This document shows, in pieces, positions 42,039-50,280 of a DNA stretch of 64,000 bases. The translations under genes were made by a program, and so were the position numbers. Within the stretch, counting starts at the first letter, position 1, and every line of letters begins with the position of its first letter. This stretch comes from UBA5158 sp040389045 (GTDB taxonomy: Bacteria > Pseudomonadota > Gammaproteobacteria > DSM-16500): contig JAZKAT010000025.1 of the NCBI GenBank assembly GCA_040389045.1, positions 29,243 through 93,242 of the forward strand, in the 5' to 3' direction. Below the pieces are notes generated by a model that was given only the letters and a program-made list of their open reading frames with translations, was not told where the DNA came from and did not search any database.

Positions 42039-42067
42039 ATATGGGGTCTATAGTGTGCATTTACAAA
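42039..42067 (-). promoter_or_regulatory. Sigma-32-like promoter of hslVU
   Basis: Minus strand: TTTGTAA (42067-42061), 14-nt spacer, CCCCATAT (42046-42039), about 40 bp before the hslV TTG. Consensus for RpoH promoters is CTTGAAA-N11-16-CCCCATNT; the -10 matches fully, the -35 in 5 of 7 bases. hslVU is a classical RpoH target and rpoH is in this window. Confidence 0.6.
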
Positions 42068-42087
42068 TCGTTTCATGCAAAAAAGTT

Positions 42088-42807
42088 TTATATTGATTTA
42101 ACAATACTCGTGACCAAACCTCTTTTCTGCATGCGTTGCTGGGTTTGCGTTGCCAAGGCCATGCTTTCATAAGGGCCTTGTTGTATTTGATATATAGTAC
42201 GACCACTGCGTGAAATTTTCACCACCTTGGCATCAAAACCCACTGACCGTATGGCTTTAAGTAAACCTTTTGCCCCGAATTCCGTGTCAAAATCACCCAT
42301 TTGAATCATAAATTGGCTGGCAGCAGGATGTGGCGCCGGCAAGTTTGGGACCATTTTGGGGCGCTCAGCTTCCAGCATGTGGGTGAGCTCATCTGGATTA
42401 AACACTTGGCGAGGCGCGGGCGCAGGCTGTGTGGCAACTACCACCGGCACAATTTTCGGCGGTGGCGCGGAAGCCAGCAGTGGGGCCGGGGCAGGCGCGC
42501 TAGGAATAGTGGCAGTTGCGTCGGGCATTTGCATATTCGGTAATTGCTCATAGAAATCGAAGCGCACGGTACGTGGCTTGGGAGGTTGCGCACTTGCTAA
42601 TTTGGTTCCTGGTTTGGGAACTTTATCAGGATGAATAACAGCATCTAGACTGGCCATTAATCCAGGATGTTTAGTCGCATAATAATAAACTCCTATGCCA
42701 CCCAGCAGTAAGATTAATGAAATCACTACTGCCAGTTTCACTGGCCATTGGTAGGGAAGATTTAAACGTGATTTTGGTGGTACAAATTTAGCGTAGTCTT
42801 TTGGCAT
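42088..42807 (-). CDS. SPOR-domain membrane protein (FtsN-like)
   Basis: 239 residues: short cytoplasmic N-terminus, one membrane segment (LAVVISLILLLGGIGVYYY, about 28-46), a Pro/Ala-rich periplasmic linker (about 70-155) and a C-terminal SPOR domain (about 163-239: FMIQMGDFDTEFGAKGLLKAIRSVGFDAKVVKISRSGRTIYQIQQGPY). SPOR domains bind denuded septal peptidoglycan. FtsN follows argS in many gammaproteobacteria and precedes hslV, as here, so FtsN is the most likely identity, although essential-FtsN short motifs were not verified. The ATG overlaps the argS stop codon by one base. Confidence 0.85.
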   Translation of the reverse strand: MPKDYAKFVPPKSRLNLPYQWPVKLAVVISLILLLGGIGVYYYATKHPGLMASLDAVIHPDKVPKPGTKLASAQPPKPRTVRFDFYEQLPNMQMPDATATIPSAPAPAPLLASAPPPKIVPVVVATQPAPAPRQVFNPDELTHMLEAERPKMVPNLPAPHPAASQFMIQMGDFDTEFGAKGLLKAIRSVGFDAKVVKISRSGRTIYQIQQGPYESMALATQTQQRMQKRGLVTSIVKSI

Positions 42808-44561
42808 TACATAGCTTCTGGCGTTGATACACTTAACAATCCCAATCCATTCGCCACGATCTGACGAACAGCCCCAATAAGAGTCAATCTTGCGTTGCGT
42901 AACGGCGCATCGTCCACTAAAAACTGATGCGAATTATAATAAGTATGAAAACCGGTGGCCAGATCACGCAAGTAATTAGTCAACAAATGCGGTTCATGCT
43001 GGGTCGCCGCACTGGCTACGATATCTGGATAACGCGCCAACGTGGCCAGCAATTGCAATTCCTGCGGCGCTGTCAGTAATGCCAGATTTTGCAAGCCTAG
43101 TGCCTGATCAAACTCGAATTTCTTGTCTGCCAGTTGCCGCCACACACTGCAAATACGCGCGTGCGCGTACTGGATATAATACACTGGATTTTCATTAGAT
43201 GCGGATTTAGCGAGATCTAAATCAAAATCCACATGTTGTTCCGAGCGGCGCATTACATAAAAAAACCGCGCGGCATCATTACCTACTTCGTCGCGCAATT
43301 CGCGCAAGGTGACAAAAGAACCGCTACGCGTTGACATTTGCGCTTGTTCACCACCACGATATAACGTCACAAATTGCACTAGCAAATAAGTTAATCGGTC
43401 AGCGGCGATACCAAAACCATTCAAGCCCGCTTTCATGCGCGGCACATAGCCATGATGATCAGACCCAAAAATATCAATCGCGAAGTCAAAACCCCGTTCA
43501 AACTTGGTAATGTGATACGCAAGGTCATTGGCAAAATAAGTGCGCTGACCATTCGCCCGTTCCAGCACCCGGTCTTTTTCATCTTCAAAATTAGTAGAAC
43601 GAAACCATAGCGCGCCTTCGCGTACATAAGCTAAATCCTGGTCTTTTAACCGTTCAAACATGCGGTCAACAACATCACTCTTAACCAGCGCGCGCTCCGA
43701 AAACCAGTTTTGATAATTTACCCCAAACGCCGCCAAGTCTTCGCGAATGTCAGCCAGTATACTGGCTAGCGCCGCGTCAAAAATTTTAGCGTAATTCGCT
43801 GCACCCAATAATTCCCGCGCGCGGGCGATGAGGGCATCAATATAAATTTCCTTGTCACCGGCGGGGGCGTCCGCGGGAAGGTCAGCAAATACTTTTGCGC
43901 CAGCAACCACAAATTCTTTAGCAAACTCGGTTTGCAGACTCCTGGCAATATCAATTACATAAGTGCCTTGATAGCCATTAGTGGGGAAAACAATTTTTTC
44001 ACCCGCCAATTCCAGATAACGCAACCACACACTGACCGCCAAAATATCCATCTGCCGGCCAGCGTCATTCACATAATATTCACGATAAACATCGTAACCG
44101 ACAGCCGCCAGCAAATCCGCGACTATACCGCCAAACGCCGCATGTCGGCCATGGCCTACATGTAACGGCCCAGTAGGGTTGGAGGAAACAAACTCGACCA
44201 GCACCCGTTTACCCTGACCTAGATTGCTACGGCCAAACTTTTCACCCGCCGTTAAAATGTCCGGCACAATTTGGTGAAACGCGGATTCCGCTAAAAAGAA
44301 ATTGATAAAACCCGGGCCGGCAATTTCCACTTTAGTCACGTTAGGAGAAGCCGGTAACGCCGCGACAATCATGGCCGCGACGTCGCGCGGTTTAGCCTGC
44401 ATGCTTTTGGCAAGCAACAGTGCGATATTGCTGGCGAAATCACCGTGTTGTTTATCTTTGGCGGCATCTATTTGAAAAGCTGGTACGGAAGCGGATAACT
44501 TATCCTCGCTGCGCAGCTTGGTAAGCGCGGATTGAATTAATTGTTCGATATGCTGTTTCAT
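42807..44561 (-). CDS. argS: Arginyl-tRNA synthetase
   Basis: Class I synthetase for tRNA-Arg. 584 residues from the ATG giving MKQHIEQLIQSAL; an in-frame extension of 60 residues upstream is not ArgRS-like and is rejected. HIGH motif SSNPTGPLHVGHGRHAAFGG, the ArgRS stretch YYVNDAGRQMDILA, QAQMSTRSGSFVTLREL in place of KMSKS (degenerate as in many ArgRS), and a C-terminal anticodon-binding helical domain with YIQYAHARICSV. First gene of argS-SPOR, upstream of hslVU. Confidence 0.95.
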   Translation of the reverse strand: MKQHIEQLIQSALTKLRSEDKLSASVPAFQIDAAKDKQHGDFASNIALLLAKSMQAKPRDVAAMIVAALPASPNVTKVEIAGPGFINFFLAESAFHQIVPDILTAGEKFGRSNLGQGKRVLVEFVSSNPTGPLHVGHGRHAAFGGIVADLLAAVGYDVYREYYVNDAGRQMDILAVSVWLRYLELAGEKIVFPTNGYQGTYVIDIARSLQTEFAKEFVVAGAKVFADLPADAPAGDKEIYIDALIARARELLGAANYAKIFDAALASILADIREDLAAFGVNYQNWFSERALVKSDVVDRMFERLKDQDLAYVREGALWFRSTNFEDEKDRVLERANGQRTYFANDLAYHITKFERGFDFAIDIFGSDHHGYVPRMKAGLNGFGIAADRLTYLLVQFVTLYRGGEQAQMSTRSGSFVTLRELRDEVGNDAARFFYVMRRSEQHVDFDLDLAKSASNENPVYYIQYAHARICSVWRQLADKKFEFDQALGLQNLALLTAPQELQLLATLARYPDIVASAATQHEPHLLTNYLRDLATGFHTYYNSHQFLVDDAPLRNARLTLIGAVRQIVANGLGLLSVSTPEAM

Positions 44562-44884
44562 TTTTTTATTAGTGTCTTTAAATGTAAGTCCGCCATTATC
44601 TCTTTTATTGCGAAACTTGAAAAGTAAAGTTATTGTAGGAACGAAGGTAGTTGAACGTGTGTGAACACGGTAGGTGTACATTGTGTCAGGCGGGTAAGCA
44701 AAAAAGTCTTGTAAGTTTTTAACCATAAGTGAAGTAGACAAATCAGCAACTTACGGTAAGAAATGCTTAGTGCAATTTTTAATCTTTTGCTCTAACTAAC
44801 TGATAATTATGAAAATTTTTTTAAATCAAGCCCCACCAAGAATTTCTGCTCATCATTTCAATATAGTGCTTTATTAAATAGCTG

Positions 44885-45038
44885 GTTACACTACTCCGGT
44901 AGTCAATGATTGACTAGTTTTTGCGAAATGGACTTGTGCAACCACTCCTCGTTTTGTGTTCATGGATGAAGCTATTGGCAAGGATTGCCTGAACTAACTG
45001 AACACTTTGGCCGGTACATTGTACCGGCCTTTTTTTTT
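44885..45038 (+). ncRNA. Candidate small RNA ending in an intrinsic terminator
   Basis: A strong plus-strand intrinsic terminator (45005-45037) has no plus-strand gene upstream within several kilobases, so something must be transcribed into it. The preceding 120 bases are unlike the A+T-rich DNA further upstream. TACACT near 44888 is a weak -10 candidate; the 5' end is a guess. It matches no RNA family I can recognise (not tmRNA, RNase P, or 6S by visible features). Confidence 0.3.
45005..45038 (+). terminator. Intrinsic terminator on the plus strand
   Basis: GGCCGGTAC-ATT-GTACCGGCC, a perfect 9-bp G+C-rich stem with a 3-nt loop, followed by at least eight T on the plus strand. The minus strand lacks a T-run after the hairpin, so it does not serve argS or topA. 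Confidence 0.8.
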
Positions 45039-45100
45039 GCGTGGGAACAGCTAGTCATCGTACATTCGTAACTTCTTGTCATTCCTGAGCCGCAACATGC

Positions 45101-45190
45101 TGTCATTCCCGCGCAGGCGGGAATCCATTGTTTGAGTACCCCAGGTTCTGCAGTTTCCAGGAATGGATTCCCGCCTGCGCGGGAATGACA
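45101..45190. repeat. Palindromic intergenic repeat, full-length copy
   Basis: Arms 45101-45129 and 45162-45190 with an internal segment containing GTTTCCAGGAATGG as in the 2742 copy. It directly abuts the 37-bp tandem repeats. Confidence 0.85.
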
Positions 45191-45301
45191 ATGTGGGTGC
45201 GCTAACTTTCAGCTTCGACTTTTTCGAATGTGGGCGCGCTAAGTCTCAGCTTCGGCTTTTTCGAATGTGGGCGCGTTAAGTCTCAGCTTCGGCTTTTTCA
45301 T
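45191..45301. repeat. Three tandem 37-bp repeats overlapping the topA 3' end
   Basis: Units 45191-45227, 45228-45264 and 45265-45301, each starting ATGTGGG and ending in a T-rich run. Units 2 and 3 differ at one or two positions; unit 1 is more diverged. The topA stop lies inside unit 3, so units 1 and 2 are downstream copies of the gene end, each again containing a stop in the corresponding frame position. Confidence 0.8.
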
Positions 45302-47573
45302 ACGGCGCAGTGTAATCACACGGCGTATGCGGACAAACTAATTCTGTGCCGCGTTTCTTGGTGGTTTTAATCGTTAACAATGGCCATGCGCATTTGGGGC
45401 AGGCGATTGGCACGGGTTCATTCCATAACGCATATTTGCAATCTGGATAACGCGCGCAGGAAAAAAAGATTTTACCATTGCGCGAACGGCGTTTTAAAAT
45501 TTTACCTTCGTGACATTCCGCACACTCAACCCCAGTATCAGCAGGTTTTTGTAGCGGCTCCAGGAATTTGCAATTCGGATAATTACTGCAACCGATAAAT
45601 TTCCCGTAACGTCCTACTTTGATTTGCAAGGCATGTTCGCACTTCGGGCAGGTTCGGCCTTCCAATATATCTGCTTGCGCGGGACTATTTTTATCTTCAT
45701 CCATGCTGCGCGTGTAACTGCAGTCTGGGTATGCGGTACAACCAATGAAGCGGCTGTGGCGCCCCAGGCGAATTGATAATGGCTTGCCGCAAGTCGGACA
45801 ATTTTCATCTAACGTTTCTTGCGTCACATCTTTACGTTGCACCGTTTCAAGTATTTCTTCGACCAAACCTTTGAAGGGGTCCCAGAATTGTTCGAGCAAC
45901 GGTATCCATTCTTTTTCACCACGGGAAATTTCATCCAGCTCATCTTCAAGCTTGGCGGTAAAATCATAATCCACATAACGCGTGAAATATTTGGTGAGGA
46001 ATTTATTCACGATACGGCCTACATCCGTAGGTTTAAACCGTTTCTGATCCAGCACCACATATTCACGGTGTTGCAAAGTATAAATAATCGAAGCGTAAGT
46101 TGACGGACGGCCAATGCCAAATTCTTCCAACGCTTTAATCAAGGTCGCTTCTGAAAACCGCGGTGGTGGCTCAGTGAAATGCTGATTGCATTTAATTTCA
46201 TTTAAGTTGACTTCTTCGCCTTCTTTTAACGGCGGCAATATGGTTTCTTCTTCCTGGTCTGATTTTTTATCGTCAAAACCTTCTTGATAAACCTGCATGA
46301 AACCCGGATCAGCAATGACATGACCATTGGCGCGGAACATATTATCTTTGCCACAGGCTAAATCCACAGCAACCGTATCGATGGTGGCATGTATCATTTG
46401 ACACGCCACGGTACGCTTCCAGATTAAATCATATAATTTGAATTGCTCAATGGTTAAGAAATCCTTGACCATTTCTGGCGTCGTACTGACAGAAGTCGGC
46501 CGTATCGCTTCATGCGCTTCTTGCGCATTTTTAGATTTGGTTTTGTAAATCCGCGGCTCTTCCGGCAGGTTCTTGTCGCCATAGCGTTCGGCAATAAATT
46601 GACGAATTTCAGTAACCGCTTCCACCGCCAGATTAACCGAGTCAGTACGCATATAAGAAATCAAACCGACAGCACCGCTGCCAATATCAATACCTTCATA
46701 TAACTGCTGCGCCGTGCGCATGGTGCGTTGCGCGGTGAAACCGATTTTACGCGCCGCTTCCTGTTGCAGAGTCGAAGTGATAAAAGGTGCAGCGGGATTA
46801 CGTTTACGTTGTTTCTTGTCAACTTTCTTAACGAGCAGCTTGCCATTGGCAGCTTTTAATAAGGTGGTCTTGAAACCTTCCGCCTGCTCAGCATTGGTAA
46901 TAGTAAATTGTTCGACTTTTTGGTTTTGATAAGTAATCAGCTTGGCGTTAAATACGTGGGTAGCGGTCTGACTTTCGGCGGCAATGTCCCAATATTCCTG
47001 ACTGATAAATTTTTCAATTTCTTCTTCGCGTTCGACAATCATGCGTAACGCGGGGCTTTGCACGCGACCGGCCGATAAACCCCTGCGCACTTTACGCCAG
47101 AGTAATGGCGATAAATTAAAGCCAACTAAATAATCCAGGGCGCGGCGCGCTTGCTGGGCATTCACCAGGTCCATGGAAATTTCACGCGGGTGGTCAATGG
47201 CATGCTTAATCGCCGTACTGGTAATTTCATGGAAGGCAATGCGATGTACGGGTTTATCCGTTAATAATTCACGCTGATGCAAAATTTCATAAATGTGCCA
47301 GGAAATCGCTTCACCTTCACGATCTGGATCGGTAGCCAGATAGAGAGAGTCGGCTTTCGTCATCGCCTTGACGATGGCAGCTACATGTTTCTCGTTTTTT
47401 TCAATTAGTTCATAACGCATCGCAAAATGATGCTCGGGGTCTACGGCACCTTCTTTTGGCAATAAATCACGGACGTGGCCGTAGGAGGCCAACACTTCAA
47501 AGCCAGGTCCAAGATACTTTTTGATGGTCTTGGCCTTAGCCGGTGATTCAACAATGACTAAGTGTTTAGACAT
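45276..47573 (-). CDS. topA: DNA topoisomerase I
   Basis: Relaxes negative supercoils. 765 residues: N-terminal TOPRIM domain (KHLVIVESPAKAKTIKKYL; DPDREGEAI), core with catalytic Tyr in GLISYMRTDSVNL near residue 310, and four C-terminal zinc-finger-like units from about residue 575 (CPTCGKPLSIRLGRHSRFIGC, CPKCEHALQIKVGRYGKFIGC, CAECHEGK..., and a final CPKC unit with HTPC). The extreme C-terminus EKAEAET lies in a 37-bp repeat unit that is repeated twice downstream. smg and dprA follow the same strand upstream, a common gammaproteobacterial order. Confidence 0.96.
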   Translation of the reverse strand: MSKHLVIVESPAKAKTIKKYLGPGFEVLASYGHVRDLLPKEGAVDPEHHFAMRYELIEKNEKHVAAIVKAMTKADSLYLATDPDREGEAISWHIYEILHQRELLTDKPVHRIAFHEITSTAIKHAIDHPREISMDLVNAQQARRALDYLVGFNLSPLLWRKVRRGLSAGRVQSPALRMIVEREEEIEKFISQEYWDIAAESQTATHVFNAKLITYQNQKVEQFTITNAEQAEGFKTTLLKAANGKLLVKKVDKKQRKRNPAAPFITSTLQQEAARKIGFTAQRTMRTAQQLYEGIDIGSGAVGLISYMRTDSVNLAVEAVTEIRQFIAERYGDKNLPEEPRIYKTKSKNAQEAHEAIRPTSVSTTPEMVKDFLTIEQFKLYDLIWKRTVACQMIHATIDTVAVDLACGKDNMFRANGHVIADPGFMQVYQEGFDDKKSDQEEETILPPLKEGEEVNLNEIKCNQHFTEPPPRFSEATLIKALEEFGIGRPSTYASIIYTLQHREYVVLDQKRFKPTDVGRIVNKFLTKYFTRYVDYDFTAKLEDELDEISRGEKEWIPLLEQFWDPFKGLVEEILETVQRKDVTQETLDENCPTCGKPLSIRLGRHSRFIGCTAYPDCSYTRSMDEDKNSPAQADILEGRTCPKCEHALQIKVGRYGKFIGCSNYPNCKFLEPLQKPADTGVECAECHEGKILKRRSRNGKIFFSCARYPDCKYALWNEPVPIACPKCAWPLLTIKTTKKRGTELVCPHTPCDYTAPYEKAEAET

Positions 47574-47612
47574 ATTTGTAAGACTTCCTTTGCAATATTG
47601 TTAAGTGATGCA

Positions 47613-48080
47613 TTAGTGCAATACATCAAAAGCATCGGACAATATCATATCTTGCAGCAATGATAACGCGGATTTTTTATCAGGTTGGCTAAATAACACC
47701 ATTAGCACCACCCACTTGATGCGACCGAGGTCCACTTCCTTATTATCTAACGCCATGATGCGGTCGATTACAATTTCTCGCGTAATCGGATCAATAATGC
47801 CGATTTGTTCCAGATAAAGTAAAAAACCTTTACCTTCGGTACCCAGTTGTTCGGTTTCTTCCGCGATAAAATGTCGTATCGAGCGTGAAGCCAGCATAGG
47901 GGCGGTTTCCACAGAAACTTGAAACCGGGACAACCCATCCAGCCAATCAAAGGCGCGATCAATCTCATAGCGGGTGAAACCTACGTTCTCCAACTCTACC
48001 ATTATAGTTTGATTATCGGCTTTTAGCGAAATATTGCTATCCATGTAATTTTCAAAAATAAACATTAATACTTCAAACAT
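47613..48080 (-). CDS. smg: Smg family protein (DUF494)
   Basis: 155 residues from the ATG giving MFEVLMFIFENYMD, the typical Smg opening; an ATG three codons upstream is an alternative without a ribosome site. Further family features: ELENVGFTRYEIDRAFDWLDGL and a C-terminal LGRIKWVVLMVLFSQP. Function is unknown, but the gene lies between dprA and topA in many gammaproteobacteria, as here. No membrane segment or signal peptide. Confidence 0.9.
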   Translation of the reverse strand: MFEVLMFIFENYMDSNISLKADNQTIMVELENVGFTRYEIDRAFDWLDGLSRFQVSVETAPMLASRSIRHFIAEETEQLGTEGKGFLLYLEQIGIIDPITREIVIDRIMALDNKEVDLGRIKWVVLMVLFSQPDKKSALSLLQDMILSDAFDVLH

Positions 48081-48100
48081 AATCACCATCTAAATGAATG

Positions 48101-49213
48101 TTAACGGGAATTAGCGGAAAATCGCACATATCCGCCGGGGGTAAAATTCACGTAACTCTGTAGCTCTAATGATAACAGCATGGAGGAAACTTGACTGACA
48201 GTCAATCCACTTCGTGTGACCAGGGTATCCACTGAGGTAGGCTCATAGCCTACAAAATTGAGTAATTCCTGGTGCTTTTTATCTAAAATGCAGGGGTTTG
48301 TCGAGGTATTTTTCGTCGCGGGGAATAACATTGCCTGATGTAGCGCACTTAATTCCTCGATAATATCTGCGGCGGTTTCGATGAGTTTTGCCCCCTGACG
48401 TATTAATTGATGGCAACCGCGGGACAGCGGATTATGGATTGAGCCGGGCAAGGCAAACACTTCGCGGCCCTGTTCGGCGGCAAAACGCGCGGTGATTAAG
48501 GACCCACTATGCAAGGTGGCTTCGACGACGATAACTCCCAGAGACAGCCCGCTGATAATGCGATTACGCCGGGGAAAATTCATCGCAATAGGCTTCATCT
48601 GTGGCGGAAATTCTGAAACCAGAGCACCTTTCTCCGCAATTTCATTCGCCAGCTTACGGTTTTCGGCTGGATAGACATGCGCAAGACCGGTGCCCAGCAC
48701 TGCAATCGTTGGCGCCGGCACCGCCAGCGCTCCCGTGTGACTGGCCGCGTCTATGCCTGCTGCCAAACCACTAGTAATAATTAACCCGGCCTGCGCGAGC
48801 GCGCCCGCGAATTGTTCGGCGCATTCGCGACCGGCATGCGTAGGATTACGGGTGCCGACCATGGCAATTTGCGGTTTATTTAACGCAGCCACATCACCAC
48901 GCACATAAAGTACGAGTGGCGCATCGCTAATTTCTTTCAATAAAGTTGGATAGGCCGGATCATTGAAAGTAATTAAATGACATTGCGCCTGTTCGCACCA
49001 CTGCAGGATAGTGTCCTGCGCTGACAAATTGGCTGACTGAATAATATTAATTGCGCTGGCACTAAAACCAGCCACTTGTAATTCAGCGGCAGTCGCGTGA
49101 AATAAATTTTTAATGCTGGCAAAATATTCCAACCCGCGTCGAATAGTTACCGCGCCTAACCCTTTTAAATTAGCCGCCGCCAGCCAATAGTAAAGCTCTG
49201 CATATGCAGTCAT
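48101..49213 (-). CDS. dprA: DNA-processing protein DprA (Smf)
   Basis: Loads RecA on incoming single-stranded DNA during natural transformation. 370 residues from the ATG giving MTAYAELYYWLAAANL with AAGGG upstream; a 30-residue in-frame extension is rejected. The Rossmann-like core shows MVGTRNPTHAGRECAEQFA, GLIITSGLAAGIDAASHTGAL, VVEATLHSGSLITARFAAEQGREVFALPGS and SRGCHQLIRQGAKLI. A C-terminal winged-helix-like domain (about 300-370) is present. With comM in this window it supports competence genes in this organism. Confidence 0.94.
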   Translation of the reverse strand: MTAYAELYYWLAAANLKGLGAVTIRRGLEYFASIKNLFHATAAELQVAGFSASAINIIQSANLSAQDTILQWCEQAQCHLITFNDPAYPTLLKEISDAPLVLYVRGDVAALNKPQIAMVGTRNPTHAGRECAEQFAGALAQAGLIITSGLAAGIDAASHTGALAVPAPTIAVLGTGLAHVYPAENRKLANEIAEKGALVSEFPPQMKPIAMNFPRRNRIISGLSLGVIVVEATLHSGSLITARFAAEQGREVFALPGSIHNPLSRGCHQLIRQGAKLIETAADIIEELSALHQAMLFPATKNTSTNPCILDKKHQELLNFVGYEPTSVDTLVTRSGLTVSQVSSMLLSLELQSYVNFTPGGYVRFSANSR

Positions 49214-49329
49214 AGTTATCCCTTTGATGATGTATAGAGGAGATGGGTTTACATAATTGAATAAAACAGACAGGTCACGCGAGGAATGCAAATGATAATG
49301 CAATTTAAAATTAATTGGTAATGTATTAT

Positions 49330-50280
49330 TTACTTTTTAGCATATTTTTCCAAACTATCAAACAACTGCCCGCTGATATTCAAATTGCACTGCTCATCCA
49401 GTTCGCGTATGCAGGTGGGGCTGGTGACGTTGATTTCGGTGAGGTAGTCGCCGATGACGTCTATGCCAACAAAGTATAAACCTTTCTTTTTTAATGTGGG
49501 GCCGACTTCGCCGCAGATAAAACGGTCGCGTTCGGTTAGTGGTTGGGCTACGCCGCGGGCGCCGGCGGCTAAATTGCCGCGCCATTCGCCTTTGGCAGGG
49601 ATGCGTGCCAATGCATAAGGTATGGGGTCGCCGTCAATCAGGATAATGCGTTTGTCACCAGCCGTAATTTCAGGCACAAATTTTTGCGCCATGACAAATT
49701 CAGTTTCACGTTTGGTAAGCGTTTCAAAAATAACAACCGCGTTGACATCATCCGGCGTTAAATGAAAAATTGATACACCGCCCATGCCGTCCACGGGTTT
49801 ACAAACTATATCCTGCTGTTCCTGAAAAAATTCCCGTAATAATTTTATGCTGCGTGTAACCAGTGTCGCCGGCGTGCATTGCGGGAACCAGGCGGTGTAA
49901 ATTTTTTCATTCGCGTCACGCAACGCCTGGGGCTTGTTGACCACTAACACCCCTCGTTGCTCCGCCTGTTCCAATACATAAGTTGAATAAATATATTCAC
50001 TATTAAAGGGTGGGTCTTTGCGCATTAAAATTATATCAAGATGATCAAGCGCGATAATGCCGGCATCCGACATTGAAAACCATTTTTTCGGGTCGGCAAA
50101 AACTTCCAGGGATTTGGCACGGCCATAAGCTTTACCATCGCGTAAAAACAAATCCGTTAATTCAAAATAATAAAGCGCATAACCCCGTTGTTGTGCTTCC
50201 AGCAGCATTGCCAGCGTACTATCTTTTTTATAATTGATAGAAGCTATCGGATCCATGACAACACCTAGCTTGATGGTCAT
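49330..50280 (-). CDS. gshB: Glutathione synthetase
   Basis: ATP-grasp ligase joining gamma-glutamylcysteine and glycine. 316 residues. Opening KLGVVMDPIASINYKKDSTLAMLLEAQ, ATP-grasp stretch IVCKPVDGMGGVSIFHL, and C-terminal LYFVGIDVIGDYLTEINVTSPTCIRELD are GshB signatures. Its ATG overlaps the gshA stop (ATGA at 50277-50280), so both glutathione steps are made from one transcript. Confidence 0.96.
   Translation of the reverse strand: MTIKLGVVMDPIASINYKKDSTLAMLLEAQQRGYALYYFELTDLFLRDGKAYGRAKSLEVFADPKKWFSMSDAGIIALDHLDIILMRKDPPFNSEYIYSTYVLEQAEQRGVLVVNKPQALRDANEKIYTAWFPQCTPATLVTRSIKLLREFFQEQQDIVCKPVDGMGGVSIFHLTPDDVNAVVIFETLTKRETEFVMAQKFVPEITAGDKRIILIDGDPIPYALARIPAKGEWRGNLAAGARGVAQPLTERDRFICGEVGPTLKKKGLYFVGIDVIGDYLTEINVTSPTCIRELDEQCNLNISGQLFDSLEKYAKK

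Larger units (their letters stand above)
44562..45275. other. 714-bp intergenic region without a confident protein gene
   Basis: Lies between the divergently oriented starts/ends of argS (start at 44561) and topA (end at 45276), both on the minus strand. Contains A+T-rich DNA up to about 44880, an orphan plus-strand terminator at 45005-45037 with a possible small RNA before it, a full palindromic repeat (45101-45190) and part of a 37-bp tandem repeat (45191-45301). The longest plus-strand frames are 13 codons or fewer (for example at 44929). Confidence 0.7.

Noticed and set aside
44562..44741. 60-residue N-terminal extension of argS
   Set aside because: The extension does not resemble ArgRS; MKQHIEQLIQSAL is the usual start region.
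44929..44970. 13-codon frame in the argS-topA spacer as a leader peptide
   Set aside because: No ribosome site and no downstream plus-strand gene to attenuate.
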